Source: Leptodontidium sp. MPI-SDFR-AT-0119 (lineage: Eukaryota; Ascomycota; Leotiomycetes; Helotiales; Leptodontidiaceae). Taken from it: 64,000 bases of DNA. The stretch is from the NCBI GenBank assembly GCA_020726505.1, contig JAHLEZ010000029.1, positions 248,001 to 312,000 of the forward strand, written 5' to 3'. The notes beneath the pieces were generated by a model. It saw nothing but the letters and a program-made list of their open reading frames with translations, had not been told where the DNA came from and did no database searches. Positions within the stretch are counted from its first letter, which is position 1, and every line of letters starts with the position of its first letter. This document shows, piece by piece, positions 46,969-58,908 of this stretch. Both the position numbers and the translations under genes were made by a program.

Positions 46969-49900
46969 ATGCAGGAGGACCTAGCGAGACTGCCCGTAAG
47001 GTTAGCTTCCAACCTGGATGGAGCCCGAAACAACGATCTCTGGGCACGTGCAGTCGAAAAGCTAAGCCTAGAAGATAAGACCACCATCAACTTCAGTTTT
47101 GACAAACTCTCTATACTCTCTGACTTGAAAGCTGAGACGGAAGCAGCACAGTTGAAGTGCGAGGAGAGAAGACTGGGCTTCAGGCGGCGGAACGGGGAGA
47201 AGGTTATTCTTCGTGATGTTTTGGGAAAGGTAGCCAAGTGGATCTCCCTGTTCAAAGAAGTTGGTGATGTTGTTGTGTCGTATGATCCAGGCCATGCAGC
47301 GCTACCCTGGGCTCTGGTCAGGTTCATCTTGCAGGTATGCTTGGTCATGCTTCAGAATGTCTCCTGCCCGTGCTAGGCATACTTACAAATTGCAGGCGTC
47401 TATTGGTGACCTCGAGAAGTATGACTTTGTTGTAGAAAATCTTGAGATTGTTTCCCGGTCTATATGTCGATGCAGAATTGTCCAGCAACTCTACCTTGAC
47501 AGACACACGTCAGCAGCAAAAGATGAGCTGGAATTGACGTTGGTCAAACTTTACGGAGCCATTCTTCTTTATCTATCCAAGGCCAAAAGCTTTCTTGAGC
47601 GAAAGAAAAGTCGTACGTGTCCCAAAGTCCTGAAATATCAACCCCTCGTTGACATTCGGTGCTGTTCGGATAATATCAAGTGCATTTCAAAACAAGCAAG
47701 AATTCCAAGCGCTTCTAGACAGCATCACAAGTGACCTCCAAGAGGTCGATGAATATGCCCATCTTATCGCTCGTGAAGGTACGCAACTTCGCCCACCATA
47801 TCTTTCTAATATCTAACGTGACGGACTTGTTAGACGATTCTTCGCGATACTCTGAGCTCAATAGAATTCTGCTGGAATGTGAAGCTCCACTGAAGAGACT
47901 TTCTAATCAACTTCAGGGTATCCAAGACAACCTGACTGGTGAGGAGCTCGATTCGTCTTGACTTGGAGCCCATTGACTGAGCAATTCGACTGTTAGATAC
48001 AAAGCGAAGAACGATCCTGGACTGGATGTCGGATACTACGAAGCTACCATATCTAAAGCACCACAAAGAGAACAAGCGACAGATTCTGAAAGGTACCGGG
48101 GAATGGCTCCTCAACGATGAAATGTACAAGAAATGGAAGGATGACAGCGCATCGTCTCTTCTTTGGCTTCACGGGATTCCAGGATCGGGAAAGAGCAAAC
48201 TGACGTGAGTCGATGGGTAAATCTCGAAATGCGATACTGATTTATTACTGGCAGCTCTCTGGTTATAGAAGATGCGTTCAAGTTGTCCGCTCAAGGCCTC
48301 ATTCCTCGACCAGCAATCTTCTATTGTTCTCAAAACACAGCGGAGCCCCTTCGAGCCGATCCAACATCAATCCTTGCTAGCATTGCTCGTCAGCTTGCAA
48401 GTCTCAACCCTTCTTCGGCACTTCTGCCCCCGGTTGTAGAACTGTACGAGGAAACAGAAGCTCAAGGATCTGCTTCAGGGACGCTGGACATCGACGACTC
48501 AAAGGAACTGATTCTGGCACTCATCGACGTCTATCCTGTGACTACAATCATTATTGATGCTCTGGACGAATGCTGCGCCAACGAACGTGGTGTAATCCTA
48601 GACTTCCTCAAAACGGTTATTGAGGAATCCTCCAGTCTCGTGCGGATCTTTATCTCCAGCCGAGAAGATGGCGACATTGTGTTCCACTTGGATCGGTTCC
48701 CAAACATGAGGATATCGTCAGGTAAGAACCAGGTCGACATCGAAGCTTTCGTTGCATCCGAAACTGCTCGACTTGTGAGATTTGGATACCTCCTTCGAAA
48801 TAGCACCAGGCAGATGGAGCTCGCAGAAGAGATAGCCTCAAGGGTTGCTTCGCAAGCAAGTGGAATGTAAGTCATGTACAATGCATACAACTTTGGCTCC
48901 CACTCACCTCTCCACAGGTTTCGCTGGGCAAGTCTGCAGCTTCAGAATCTGACAGAGATGAAAACAGATGCCGATATCTGTAATCGCCTTGGAAGGAATC
49001 CACCCAGTTTGGAGGAGCTGTACTTGGAAATCTACAACCGAATAGCGTCGAGCCAGCAGTTCGTATCGAGTAGAATCGCACAGAATGCTTTCAGCCTACT
49101 CTTGGGAATGAAAACAGAGCTGAAACCCGATTGTTTCCTAACGCTTGTACAGTTCGAGGATGAGGTACCAACAGCAACTCAACTTTTGGATATATGTTGC
49201 AACCTTGTTGTTTTCGACGAAACCGCTAAGGTTTTTCACTTTGCACATCTTTCCGTACGGGAGTTCCTCGAAAGTCTACCAGTGTTCTCCCGAGCCAGGA
49301 CTCATTTGGATATCAGCCTTTGTGCACTGAGGCAGGTCGCAGATTGGAACAGGGCTGGATTAGAAATCTGGAGTTGGAACTTCAGAGAACTAGGTCGTTA
49401 TATCAACAAGTACCTAAGATTTCACCTTGAGGAGGCCGGGGGGCAGAACAGATTGATCGCATTGCGGCAAGGACTTTGGTCACTCCTGGACCAAGGCGAC
49501 CTATCAACATTAGATGGTCCGGAGGGGAATTTGAGTATTCGATGGAGGGTCCCAAAACCACCGACCAATACGGATATTTCATATCGCTGCCTGTTCAACG
49601 CAGGTGCTCTCAATTTCACCGAGATTGTGAAGTACCTGCTGGATGGGTGCAGTGACCAAGGAGCCGCCCCCGATAAAGATATCATGTCTCCCGAACTTCG
49701 CTTCTCGGCAGATGGAAGTGGGCTCAGATATCTTTTTCGAGTTTGCACACCCGATGTCCACTTTGAATTAGTAAAGCACGCAATCAGATGTGGAGCAACG
49801 GCCGTCTTGAGTGAGCTTCTTGATAGAACAGGTCCAGACACTTTTGGTCCGAACTTTGCACTGGAGGCAGCGAGCAGTGCATTCGTAGAAGAGACTACGT

Positions 49901-51006
49901 GTATGGAAGTCTTGATGGACCGATTCGGCTTGTCCTGCATTTCCACCGAGACGATTCTACGGGCTGTATCAGTAGGATTTGGAAATATCACTCCGTTTAC
50001 AAGTGAACAGTCAAGGTTCGTGCAAGGATTGGTCCAGAGGGGACTACATTTCCATGTCGATCCCGACTTTCTATCGTCAGTGGAGTTTCTCCTCAAACAA
50101 AACAGTGGCTTACCTCCTAGCAACGGCCGATGGTTCACAGAAACCTTCCTACTTTTGGTCGATACCGATGAGGGCTGTGAGCTTTCAGTTGAGTTCGTCA
50201 AAATGATGATAAGACAAGCCTCGCCCTCAGACCAGCAGCTGCTGAGAATGCTTAGTAGGTGTGAATTGCAGCACCTGGTCCAAACAGACTTCGTATTCAT
50301 AGCAAGGAATTGCAAGTTTTGGGAGCCTATTGACTTGATGCTGACGAGTGGGGTAATAAGTCCCCCAAATTTCGATTTCTTTCTTGACATCCTTGCTTGG
50401 AGGAATGGAGAATATCTGTTACAAGACTTGTTGAACAGAGAAGATGGTCATGATATCGGACGCGAAGTTTTCACACAGAACTTCCTTGAGTCTTTAGCTG
50501 CAAGCTCAGCTGATAGGGAAGCCATTATTACCCTCCTGTCTTCCGGACTAGAGATTACAAACGAAGTCTTGTTTTCTGCATGCACAGAGGTTCAACCTGG
50601 GATGGGCGAAAACGATAAATTTTGGTGGCTTCTCTATGAGGTTTACAGTAAAAAAGATCCGAAAGTCTTGGACCGCGCCCAGGACTTGCTCGAAAAGGCA
50701 GCCAAAAATGGCCAATGGGAAGGCTTCAGGTACCTACTGACAGAGGATGAAAGCCTCGTTGTCACTGAAGACATAGTTCTTCTTGCAGCAAACAGAGAAC
50801 AGAGCCAATGGGGGGGATATGCTGCGGCTGAGAAACGCATCGAGACACTGCAATTATTGAAAAAGCACACAGATTCCAAGGCTTGTCTGCAGATTTTGGG
50901 GGACGCGATAGCAAAGCCATGTGAGATCCCGGGATACAAAATCGTGACTCAAGAAGGATACACTTTTGTCGTCAAGGAGCAGACATGGACGACCAAGGCG
51001 TTGTAA
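46969..51006 (+). CDS. NACHT-domain STAND (NLR-like) protein
   Basis: Seven exons: 46969-47334, 47396-47616, 47681-47778, 47834-47938, 47997-48204, 48255-48866 and 48918-51006, 1232 residues with all phases consistent. The exon 2 end uses a weak GTGTCC donor and is the least certain join. The N-terminal domain matches the fungal NACHT_N / NWD N-terminal family: LWARAVEKLS, ILRDVLGKVAKWISLFKEVGDVVVSYDPGHAALPWALVRFILQ. The NACHT core has the P-loop HGIPGSGKSKLT (322-333), Walker B IIIDALDEC (about 431-439) and FISSRED. A winged-helix part (SLEELYLEIYNRI, FHFAHLSVREFLE) leads into some 550 residues of degenerate ankyrin-like helical repeats. Fungal STAND proteins act in non-self recognition and programmed cell death. 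No stop or frameshift was found. The hAT element lies 0.7 kb upstream. Confidence 0.88.
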
Positions 51007-51698
51007 TCACACGAGATCATGATGGGGGGGATAAACGCTATGTAGCAGGAGACTAGAAAGGTCAGTCATTTAGCCTTAGAACTGCGTCGACATTGCAACA
51101 ATGCTTGAAAATAATCAGGGCTGGCAACTCTTCAATTATGGGAATTGATACTTGAGATTGGAACCTGTCTCCTTTCCTGATTCGACAATCAAAGGAGATC
51201 AGAATTAAGGCTGCCTCAAACCTGGGCTCGGCTCTGCCTTAAAGTTAATGGATGTTCTGAAATGGTTGAGAGACTTTAAACAGGCTCGAGGAGCGCTGGA
51301 CAGGATCCTGAAGTTGGAAGGAATGAAAGTTGATCCATTACACGTGATCCAAGAAATCCGCGTGATTTCCCGAAAAGTTCCATTCCTTGGTGATTCTTTG
51401 ATTTCGAACACGGCTCTCCTCATTGGCCAGCCGGCTCTCCACTGCGCTTTGGTGTAGCTTTATTCCCGAGGTCAAACAATTGCCATCAGTCGACGACGTC
51501 TACACTCTGCTCTACTCTACAGTCGAGAGTCCTGCTAATTGACGCCGCCAGCATCGTCAATTGCGCACCTCCAGATCTCTCAATCCGACCATCGCGCAGC
51601 AGATTGAACACAGCAGACTTCGAATACCACATCACCACTGCGACTGAACGTCCGCCCAGCCGAATCAGCTCTCCCACTCCACTCCACCACACACCACG
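51007..51698. other. spacer and SDHB promoter
   Basis: No gene recognised. The last 200 bases are C-rich leader ending in CACCACG before the ATG at 51699. Confidence 0.5.
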
Positions 51699-52589
51699 AT
51701 GGCCTCCCTTCGCACAACCTCCCGCCTGTTCGCGGCGGCGGGTCGTCCAGCAGCTTTCAGATCCTCAATTCCCATCCGCGGCATGGCATCTGTTGCAACT
51801 GGAGCTGCCTCTCCAACCAGTGATCCGGATGCCAAAGTCAAGACCTTCCACATCTACCGCTGGAATCCCGATGAGCCAACCTCCAAGCCTCGCATGCAGA
51901 GCTATACTCTCGACTTGAACAAGACTGGTCCCATGATGTTGGATGCGCTGATCCGGATCAAGAATGAGATTGATCCAACCCTTACATTCAGAAGGAGTTG
52001 TAGAGAGGGAATTTGCGGAAGTTGTGCGATGAACATTGACGGTGTCAATACTCTGGCTTGTTTGTGTATGTTCTATCTGTGGACTCAATTGACAAACACC
52101 AGCTGAATCTCTACAGGCCGAATCCCTACAGATACCAAGCAAGAATCGAAGATCTACCCCCTCCCCCACACCTATGTCGTCAAGGACATCGTGCCGGATC
52201 TCACGCTGTTCTACAAGCAATACAAATCCATCAAGCCATACCTCCAACACGACGGCCCAGGGCCAAACAACAAGGAGTATCTGCAGAGCAAGGAGGAGCG
52301 TAAGAAGCTTGATGGTCTCTACGAATGCATTCTCTGCGCCTGTTGCTCGACATCTTGCCCCTCATACTGGTGGAACTCGGAGGAGTACCTCGGCCCTGCG
52401 GTCCTCATGCAGAGTTACCGATGGCTGGCAGATTCCAGAGATCAGAAGAAGGAGGAGAGAAAAGCGGCTCTGGACAACAGCATGAGTGTGTACCGTTGCC
52501 ACACTATCCTGAACTGCTCGAGGACGTGCCCCAAGGGTCTGAACCCTGGTCTGGCGATCGCCGAGATCAAGAAGGAATTGGCTTTCTAG
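51699..52589 (+). CDS. sdhB: succinate dehydrogenase iron-sulfur subunit, mitochondrial
   Basis: Two exons: 51699-52065 and 52117-52589 (51-nt intron), 279 residues. The Arg/Ala/Ser-rich N-terminus ([16 protein letters not shown]) is a mitochondrial presequence. Cluster ligands are all present: [15 protein letters not shown]...LAC for [2Fe-2S], [11 protein letters not shown] for [4Fe-4S] and [12 protein letters not shown] for [3Fe-4S]. The subunit passes electrons from SdhA flavin to ubiquinone in complex II of the inner membrane, joining the TCA cycle to respiration. Residues corresponding to the SDHI-fungicide sites P225, N230 and H272 of Botrytis SdhB are P204, N209 and H251 here, all wild type, with a constant offset of 21. 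Ordinary housekeeping gene without lesions. Confidence 0.98.
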
Positions 52590-53831
52590 GAAGCTTGTAT
52601 TTGGTAGTGGGGAAATCGGGGTGATCAGCATGGGATTGGAGAAGCGTACGATACGATCGCGTACAATGTCTTGGGTGGTTGGCAAGATCGCAAGTTGGCG
52701 GGCGGGCGTTGTGGGCTGACAACATAATGGTTCGATTATGCGGCCGTGTAGATATGAGTCTTTGCAGCACTGAATTACTATTTCTTTGTCCGAATTGGCA
52801 GTACGGATTTATTACTCTGGTTGGCCTCATGTCGCAGATATGGGGCCGTCATTGGGTGTTGGTTCCATGATGCCTTGTTCTGTCCCAAGTGGCGATTTCT
52901 ATTGTTTCGCAACCTAGTTCTTTCTTTCCCTTAGCTACAATTCCTGTTGACTAGCTTTCGCACTCTGGTATCCTTGTTATTTCATAACTTGATGTCACCA
53001 TCGTTTCTAGCTACTTTTGGTTTGTCTCTCCAGCTTCCAGTCTCAGAATTTTTGCACCCCCTGGTCTTATCAAGTCTACCGTTTGCTAGCTTTTCCCACC
53101 GCCATTCCTGCTCCTACTTAACAAATGCTTCGATATATCGTTCGCTTTCAAAGCTTTTTATCTTATCTCAAGGACTCTTTTCTTGTCTGCTTCCATTTTG
53201 AGAATAAAGACACGTTGTGATACTTTCGAGGATGGGACGGTTGAGCCACAGGAATCCTTGGATCTGTCTCCAAGTAGAAGGTTGTTGAAGGAATACGATG
53301 TGGAAGTCCTTGGCTCGCATAAATGGGGGATCGTGCTCCCAAATTTGCATTCTGGACCGAAGAACGTCTAAGTGATCGAATACTGGAATGTTACCAGTAG
53401 TATTCGGTACATCGTGCGAGATGCGAGATAAGCTGGATCTTGGCATTTGGCTAGAGGTGACCAGATGCGCTTTTGCAGTGTCAAAGATACCGCGACTGCA
53501 ATAGCCGCCGAAAGCGTCTTATCTATACTCTGTTCTAATGTGTCACGAGCCTTTCATGACATTACAGTTCGGCGAAGACTGCAGTGTGTAGAAGGTGATA
53601 AATTCCAAGTGGATTCTGCTGCCAGCCAGTCTCGCTTTCTACCCTTGATTCTTCTGCTTATTCTGATCCCAGAATGGTACCACAGCGAGTGATGATGCCA
53701 CCATTCCCAAGAAAGGCAATTCGAATAAGCTGCATTGCTTAGCAGTCCCAATATATGAGGACTGTATCCCGGTCAACTAGTTATACGTATTTCACATGTA
53801 AGTTTTGCAAGTCAATTCCCGAGGCCACTCA
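52590..53831. other. spacer, nothing recognised
   Basis: 3' flank of sdhB, then non-coding sequence up to the protease remnant. Frames present are short and motif-free. Confidence 0.5.
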
Positions 53832-56605
53832 ATGAATGATATGTTGGTTCAACGTACCGCGAAAACCTTTCCATGCTCTATATATTCAACCTTCCTCCCA
53901 AACAGAAGACCCGAAGATCTACAATCTAGTTCTGTCGCAGTGCTCCTGTTCGGTCCACTCCTTGGGCTGGTTGCCCTTGCTACGGCTGTCAAGCAGCGAG
54001 CGGTTGGTACAAACGACACTCAGATTGTAGTTCCCAATGCATACATTGTCCATATCAAGAATGATTCGGCAGTGTCGCCCTCGTCTGTCATTGGACGAAG
54101 CCTCGACCACCACGCCCTATTCCACAAGCGAGCTTCTGAGGAGATCGACTACGCCATTCGAACAGAGTTCAAAGACTCAGATCTCTTCTACGGCTTGACA
54201 ATTACTGTCAAGGACAACTTAACTTCTGTTGAGGTAGAAGAGAGGCTGACAAAACTCGAAGATGTCGTATCTGTCTGGCCGGTCCTTGTCATGAAAGCAC
54301 CAACACCTTATGGCTCTATCCCCACGAATACGTCCGTCCAGTTGTCGGCCCCCCGCGCCGCTCCCACTGGTGTTGTCGGTAATTCGCGGTTCCCAAAGAT
54401 CACTGGAAAGGATTTCGAGCCCTCTTCTGCACTCAAAATGTCCGAGGTTGACAGAGTTCACGCTCTTGGCATTAAAGGTTCAGGTGTAAAGATTGCCAAC
54501 ATCGACTCGGGTATTGACTATACGCATCCTTCCTTGGGTACAGGATATGGTCTTGGCAATAAGGACATTGGTGGTTATGCCTTTATTGGAAATTGGTACG
54601 CAGGAATTCCTTGGATACCTCCCGTCGAAGATGACGACCCTCTTGCTTCTTTCCAAAGTAGAGGCCACAGGGCGCACGTTGCAGGTAATGCTCCCCAGTG
54701 TTGTTGAACATTCATTAGGCTAATTCAAAAGGCATCATCGAAATGCAAGACCCAGAAGGTTCTGGATTTGGCCTCACTGGTGTCGCCCCAGACGCAGAGA
54801 TTCTTTCCTACAGGGTATTCAGCTGCTATGGGCCATCAACAACCGAAACGATCTTGCGTGCATTGCAGAGAGCCGGCGCTGATGGTGCTGATGTTATCAA
54901 CATGTCTTTGGGGGGAGCTACGAGCTTTCAGTCGAATGACCCGTTTTCGGCTATGATATCTGGCCTTCGTGCTCGTGAAGTGGCCACGATAGTATCTAAC
55001 GGAAACGACGGACAGGGAGGGGTCTATTACACAGTATGTCTAAATTCTTTCACTGTGGTATGGGTGTCGAACATCTGACCAGAACTAATTGGCGAAACCC
55101 GGACGAAAAATGTCACTACTTTGACGCAGCACTTTGGGAGAAGGGGGGGGGGGGGGGGGGGGGGATTTGTGTGGAACCAGTGCTGACTATTCTCAAGTCA
55201 TTCCCTGCTGTTGCGGAGGGAGCCATCGCTGTTTGATCAATTTCAAACACGAAATTTCCAGTCACATACAAGGGGAAAGACTCGAGGGGTCGAGAATTTA
55301 AATACGCTTCTGTGTGGCCCATCGAAGAGACCGAACCGCTGGATGTCTACTTGATCAGCCCCACTCACCCATTGGGTTGTTCTTGGGATCGATACTTTGC
55401 TCTTGAGATAGAGATTGTCAATAAATCAAAGACAATGATTCTCCTGGATGGACCCGAATGCTTCACTGGAATATGGTTCTACTTCGACTACAAATACGTA
55501 GGCATGCTCAACAACAACCCGGAAGCATTTGCCGATCAGTATTATCTCGAGCCCCGAAATGATCTCGATAACAGTCAGTTTATCAATCTCGACACAGCCA
55601 ACAGTACAGTCATCCGATCTATGTACGAGAAGGCTGGAGGATTCGGAAGTTACAAATGGGCACTGGGACAATTGGAAGCTACTTCATCGAAGCAAGTCTT
55701 GACAGGCGGTATGATGAGCAACTTCTCTAGTTTTGGCCCTCCTATCGATACCATGGTGCTCAAGCCTCAGCTCTCGGCTCCAGGTGGGAACATCCTTTCT
55801 CTTTAGCCTGTGGGAAATTTCTCAGGCTATGCAATCATTTCTGGTACCTCCATGTCAGCTTCATTTGTTACTGGGTGTTACGCCTTGATCAAGTCCAAAT
55901 TCCCAAATCTGAGTGTTACCGAGATCCAGAATTTGATGCAGACAACTTCTGTTCCGGTTTCTTGGGTTCCCGATACTTCAATTCTGTCTACTGCCGTACG
56001 CCAAGGCTCTGGACTAGTCAACGTCTACAGGGCTATCACGTATGGGAGTTCCATTTCGCCGGGAGAGCTATCCATAGGCGATACTGATGACTATGTGACA
56101 CTTCCAACAACGCCGGATGGCCATATCCGATGAGCACCGTCGACTTCTACGCTAGAAACATCACGATGTCTGGTGACCTGCACGTCTATACATGGGCCAA
56201 GCTGGGAGGAGGCAGTGTTCCGTGGGTTGTCCTCAATTTCTTCCACCTCACGCAAGAATTGCGAATGGATATTCTGCCTGCCAACACAACCTTCGTGCCG
56301 GACTACTACGGCTTCGATTCCAAGTTTGAATTCGACTACCAGCCTTCCGAGGACCCAGTCTCGTCGATATTTATTCGCGTACCGACATACGAAATGCCGA
56401 CCGGCGGTTCGTGATGGAGCCGCAGGCGGGCTGGTATGGGTGGTTTTCGAAGATGGTCACGAGAGATGGCGAGCAGAGCCAAGTTCAGCTGAAGAAAGGT
56501 GATTATCGGCTCCTGGTGTCGCTCAGGAGATGGAACGGAGGTGTCACGAAAAGGGAGACCTGGAGTACGTATTTGAGTCCTGCAGTGCGTTATGTCGATG
56601 TGTAG
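53832..56605 (+). pseudogene. subtilisin-like serine protease (S8) remnant
   Basis: The order of motifs is that of a secreted fungal S8A protease: a hydrophobic leader (LLFGPLLGLVALATAV), propeptide VVPNAYIVHIKND, IANIDSGIDYTHPSLG (catalytic Asp), RGHRAHVAG (His), VINMSLGG, SNGNDG, SFGPPIDTMVLKPQLSAPGG and SGTSMSASFVTGCYAL (Ser). A phase-correct intron sits at 54685-54731. Lesions: TGA at 55234-55236 before NTKFPVTYKG, TAG at 55804-55806 before PVGNFSGYAIISGTSMS (where relatives have Trp), and frame changes near 56130 and 56405. A 22-G tract at 55143-55164 also displaces the frame. The His motif is GHRAHVAG, not GHGTHVAG, so two conserved residues beside the catalytic His are changed. The start is approximate. 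The gene is not expected to make active protease. Confidence 0.85.
55143..55164. repeat. 22-base G homopolymer inside the protease remnant
   Basis: Uninterrupted G run. Length is prone to slippage and to assembly error. Confidence 0.85.
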
Positions 56606-57400
56606 GGAGGTGGGTGTTGACACGAGTCGAAATTTACCTGTCAGAGAACTCATTCGCGACTTAATGAATGAAGGGGATGAAAAGAAGGGCGGTAGAGTAG
56701 AAGGAAAGCTGCAAGAACCTGGAAGCCTGAAGTAGTGAAGCCTAATAGAATTCCAGCCGCAACTTGAGGAACTTGCGTTTATCAGAATATCAGTCGCAAC
56801 TTAAAGAACCAGAGCCTAATAAACAACTAGAGACTAACAATTAGCAAAATGCCAGTCGCTACTGAAACCAGTCACAACTTAGGCTCTGGATTTGTCATGA
56901 TTCCCAGCCCAGTTGCATGTTGACTATCTATCGGAAGGCGAAATTGCTGTCAAATTACACTCCCACGGATTCCGTAGCGGTCATATATGTCAAGGACAAC
57001 TTTGAGAACATGTCTAAAGCATGCACTCTCGTTTGATACCAGGCAACATGTCAACGATACTTAGGTACTGTTCAAAGAAGATGATGCGACGAATGTGCTT
57101 AGGTAGGCTGGGTTATGACAAGTTATCGGTTCCATCTCCACCAAATTGTAGCTTCAGCCGCAACGCAAAGTATCTCCAAGTGGAGTAAGTTATATCGCAG
57201 CTGAACTTTGCGCAACCCCAGACATCGAGGCGCTTAGTCGCGAATCCCCATTCGTCCCCCATGCGCATGAGGCTGAACATCATGGCTTCCACCTTCTCAA
57301 AACACAGCCCAGCACAGATTTCCAAACATCGAATCTCCAAGAAAGGCATTTTAGCAGCTGGCAAAGACTCGGCCTACTTATAGGAAAAGCATTGACGGCA
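56606..57400. other. spacer, nothing recognised
   Basis: Contains loosely repeated CCAGTCGCAACTTA-like phrases at about 56752-56885 (AGTCGCAACTTA, AGTCGCTACTGA, AGTCACAACTTA), which look like a decayed short tandem repeat. No coding frame. Confidence 0.45.
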
Positions 57401-58568
57401 ATGATGCAGAGTGATATCGAAAAGGGTACTGTTTATCACGAGGCTGTGGAGAATCGTGAAGAGGAGTCTACGAGCCTGCGAGAACCAAATATTGGTGAAC
57501 CTTCAACTGCACACGCTGCAGAACCAAGTGCCGTACCAACTGAGATCAGTGAAGAAACGGCGGGGCAAACTCCCCATTTGCCGTTCTCTGTCAAGGAGCA
57601 TATGTCACTATTGAACAATCATCCTAGAATCAAGGGGATGAGCGAGGAGTCAATACTTACGCTTGTTAGCGAGTTGTACCAACGAAACGTCATCCTGGCG
57701 CGCAGCAAGTTGATCAAACATGAGATATTCAGAGTGGTCGTTCGGTATCCATCTGATACCCCGAGGTTGAAGACGCTACAATCACTTTACGAGCCATGTA
57801 TGTATGTCTTCTTCTCCGCTGACTATGTATTTCCCAGAGTATCTATTTTGTCCATCAGTACGTACGCATGACGGGACTAATCCGCATATATTAGTACTTC
57901 AGAAGTCGGAAAAGAGTGATCAAGCTAGGATTGAGCTTGAGAAATTAGGTAAGACTGTTTTTACTTCCCCGTCGGATCTCGCACACTATCCATCTATCGT
58001 CTATTATAGCTGACAAAGCCAAAACGCAGCCGAAGCACTGAAGGTTCAGAGAGAATGGGAAAAGCACAAACGGCTACAACTCGACACCAATCTCCTGGTA
58101 GGCTCTCGTATGAAAGACCTTGGTTCGATATTTAGACTTGAGTCTATGTCGCTTGGGGTTCTTGGAGCTGTTCTGGAATGTGTGGAACATCACGATCCAA
58201 ATGGCACGTCTGGGCAGACTATGTCGGCGCTAGGGAAGGATTTCTACCCAGCCTACTCGAGGCATCTCTCTGAAGTCAACTCGGCGGAAAATGTTTTGGC
58301 AGACAAGAGACGGACCTGGGATGCATTTCTGAGTCGACTTTACATGGCTCTCTTTGGTGGATTGGCCCTCACTGTTCCCATGCTCATCATGACTCTTCAT
58401 CAGAGTAAGATCACCAGCCTCGTCACTACGTCGGTGTTTGTCATTGCGGTCGCGGTTGCGCTGGCTTGGTTTATGAAGGATGCGCAGGCAAAGGATATAA
58501 TTGGAGCTACAGCTGCCTATGCTGCTGTGCTTGTTGTGTTTGTGGGGACGGGCACGAGCACGAATTGA
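57401..58568 (+). CDS. DUF6594-type membrane protein
   Basis: Three exons: 57401-57797, 57895-57948 and 58030-58568, 329 residues with consistent phases. After an acidic, disordered N-terminus come the helices PFSVKEHMSLLNNHPRIKGMSEESI, EKSDQARIELEKL and EALKVQREWEKH. The C-terminal membrane domain has three hydrophobic spans (LYMALFGGLALTVPMLIMTLH, SLVTTSVFVIAVAVALAWF, IIGATAAYAAVLVVFVGT). The last part is the recognisable signature of the fungal DUF6594 family, which is large in Leotiomycetes and Dothideomycetes and of unknown function. The two neighbouring Met codons (57401, 57404) make the start uncertain by one residue. It converges with the hydrolase 340 bp away. Confidence 0.83.
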
Positions 58569-58908
58569 GGGGTTGTTAGGAAGTGAGTGAGTCGACATAC
58601 CTGAGACAAGATATGAGAAGGGAAAGAGCACAAAATACCTAGGTAGGTAAGAAATCTAGGGATGCAAAACCGCGTAGTGAAGCAGTCGCATTCGTCATGG
58701 TATATCAATCCCCATACGCCTAATCATACAGTACCCTCATCAGTCGTGACGGAGCCGCTCAATCCAATCCAAGCTCATGAGAAGGAAACAAAAACATGTC
58801 AAGAAGAAAGCATTCCCGGACCACAACCCAAACGCCGCGCAAATATGCAGCAGAAAACCACCAATCCAATCGTTACGCCTAGTGTAGCATGCCCATGGCC
58901 CCAGAAAG
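58569..58908. other. convergent spacer
   Basis: Shared 3' region of the DUF6594 and hydrolase genes. Nothing else seen. Confidence 0.5.

Noticed and set aside
49422..50390. 322-codon minus-strand open frame
   Set aside because: It lies entirely inside the long last exon of the STAND gene on the other strand, has no family motif and is best explained as its shadow.
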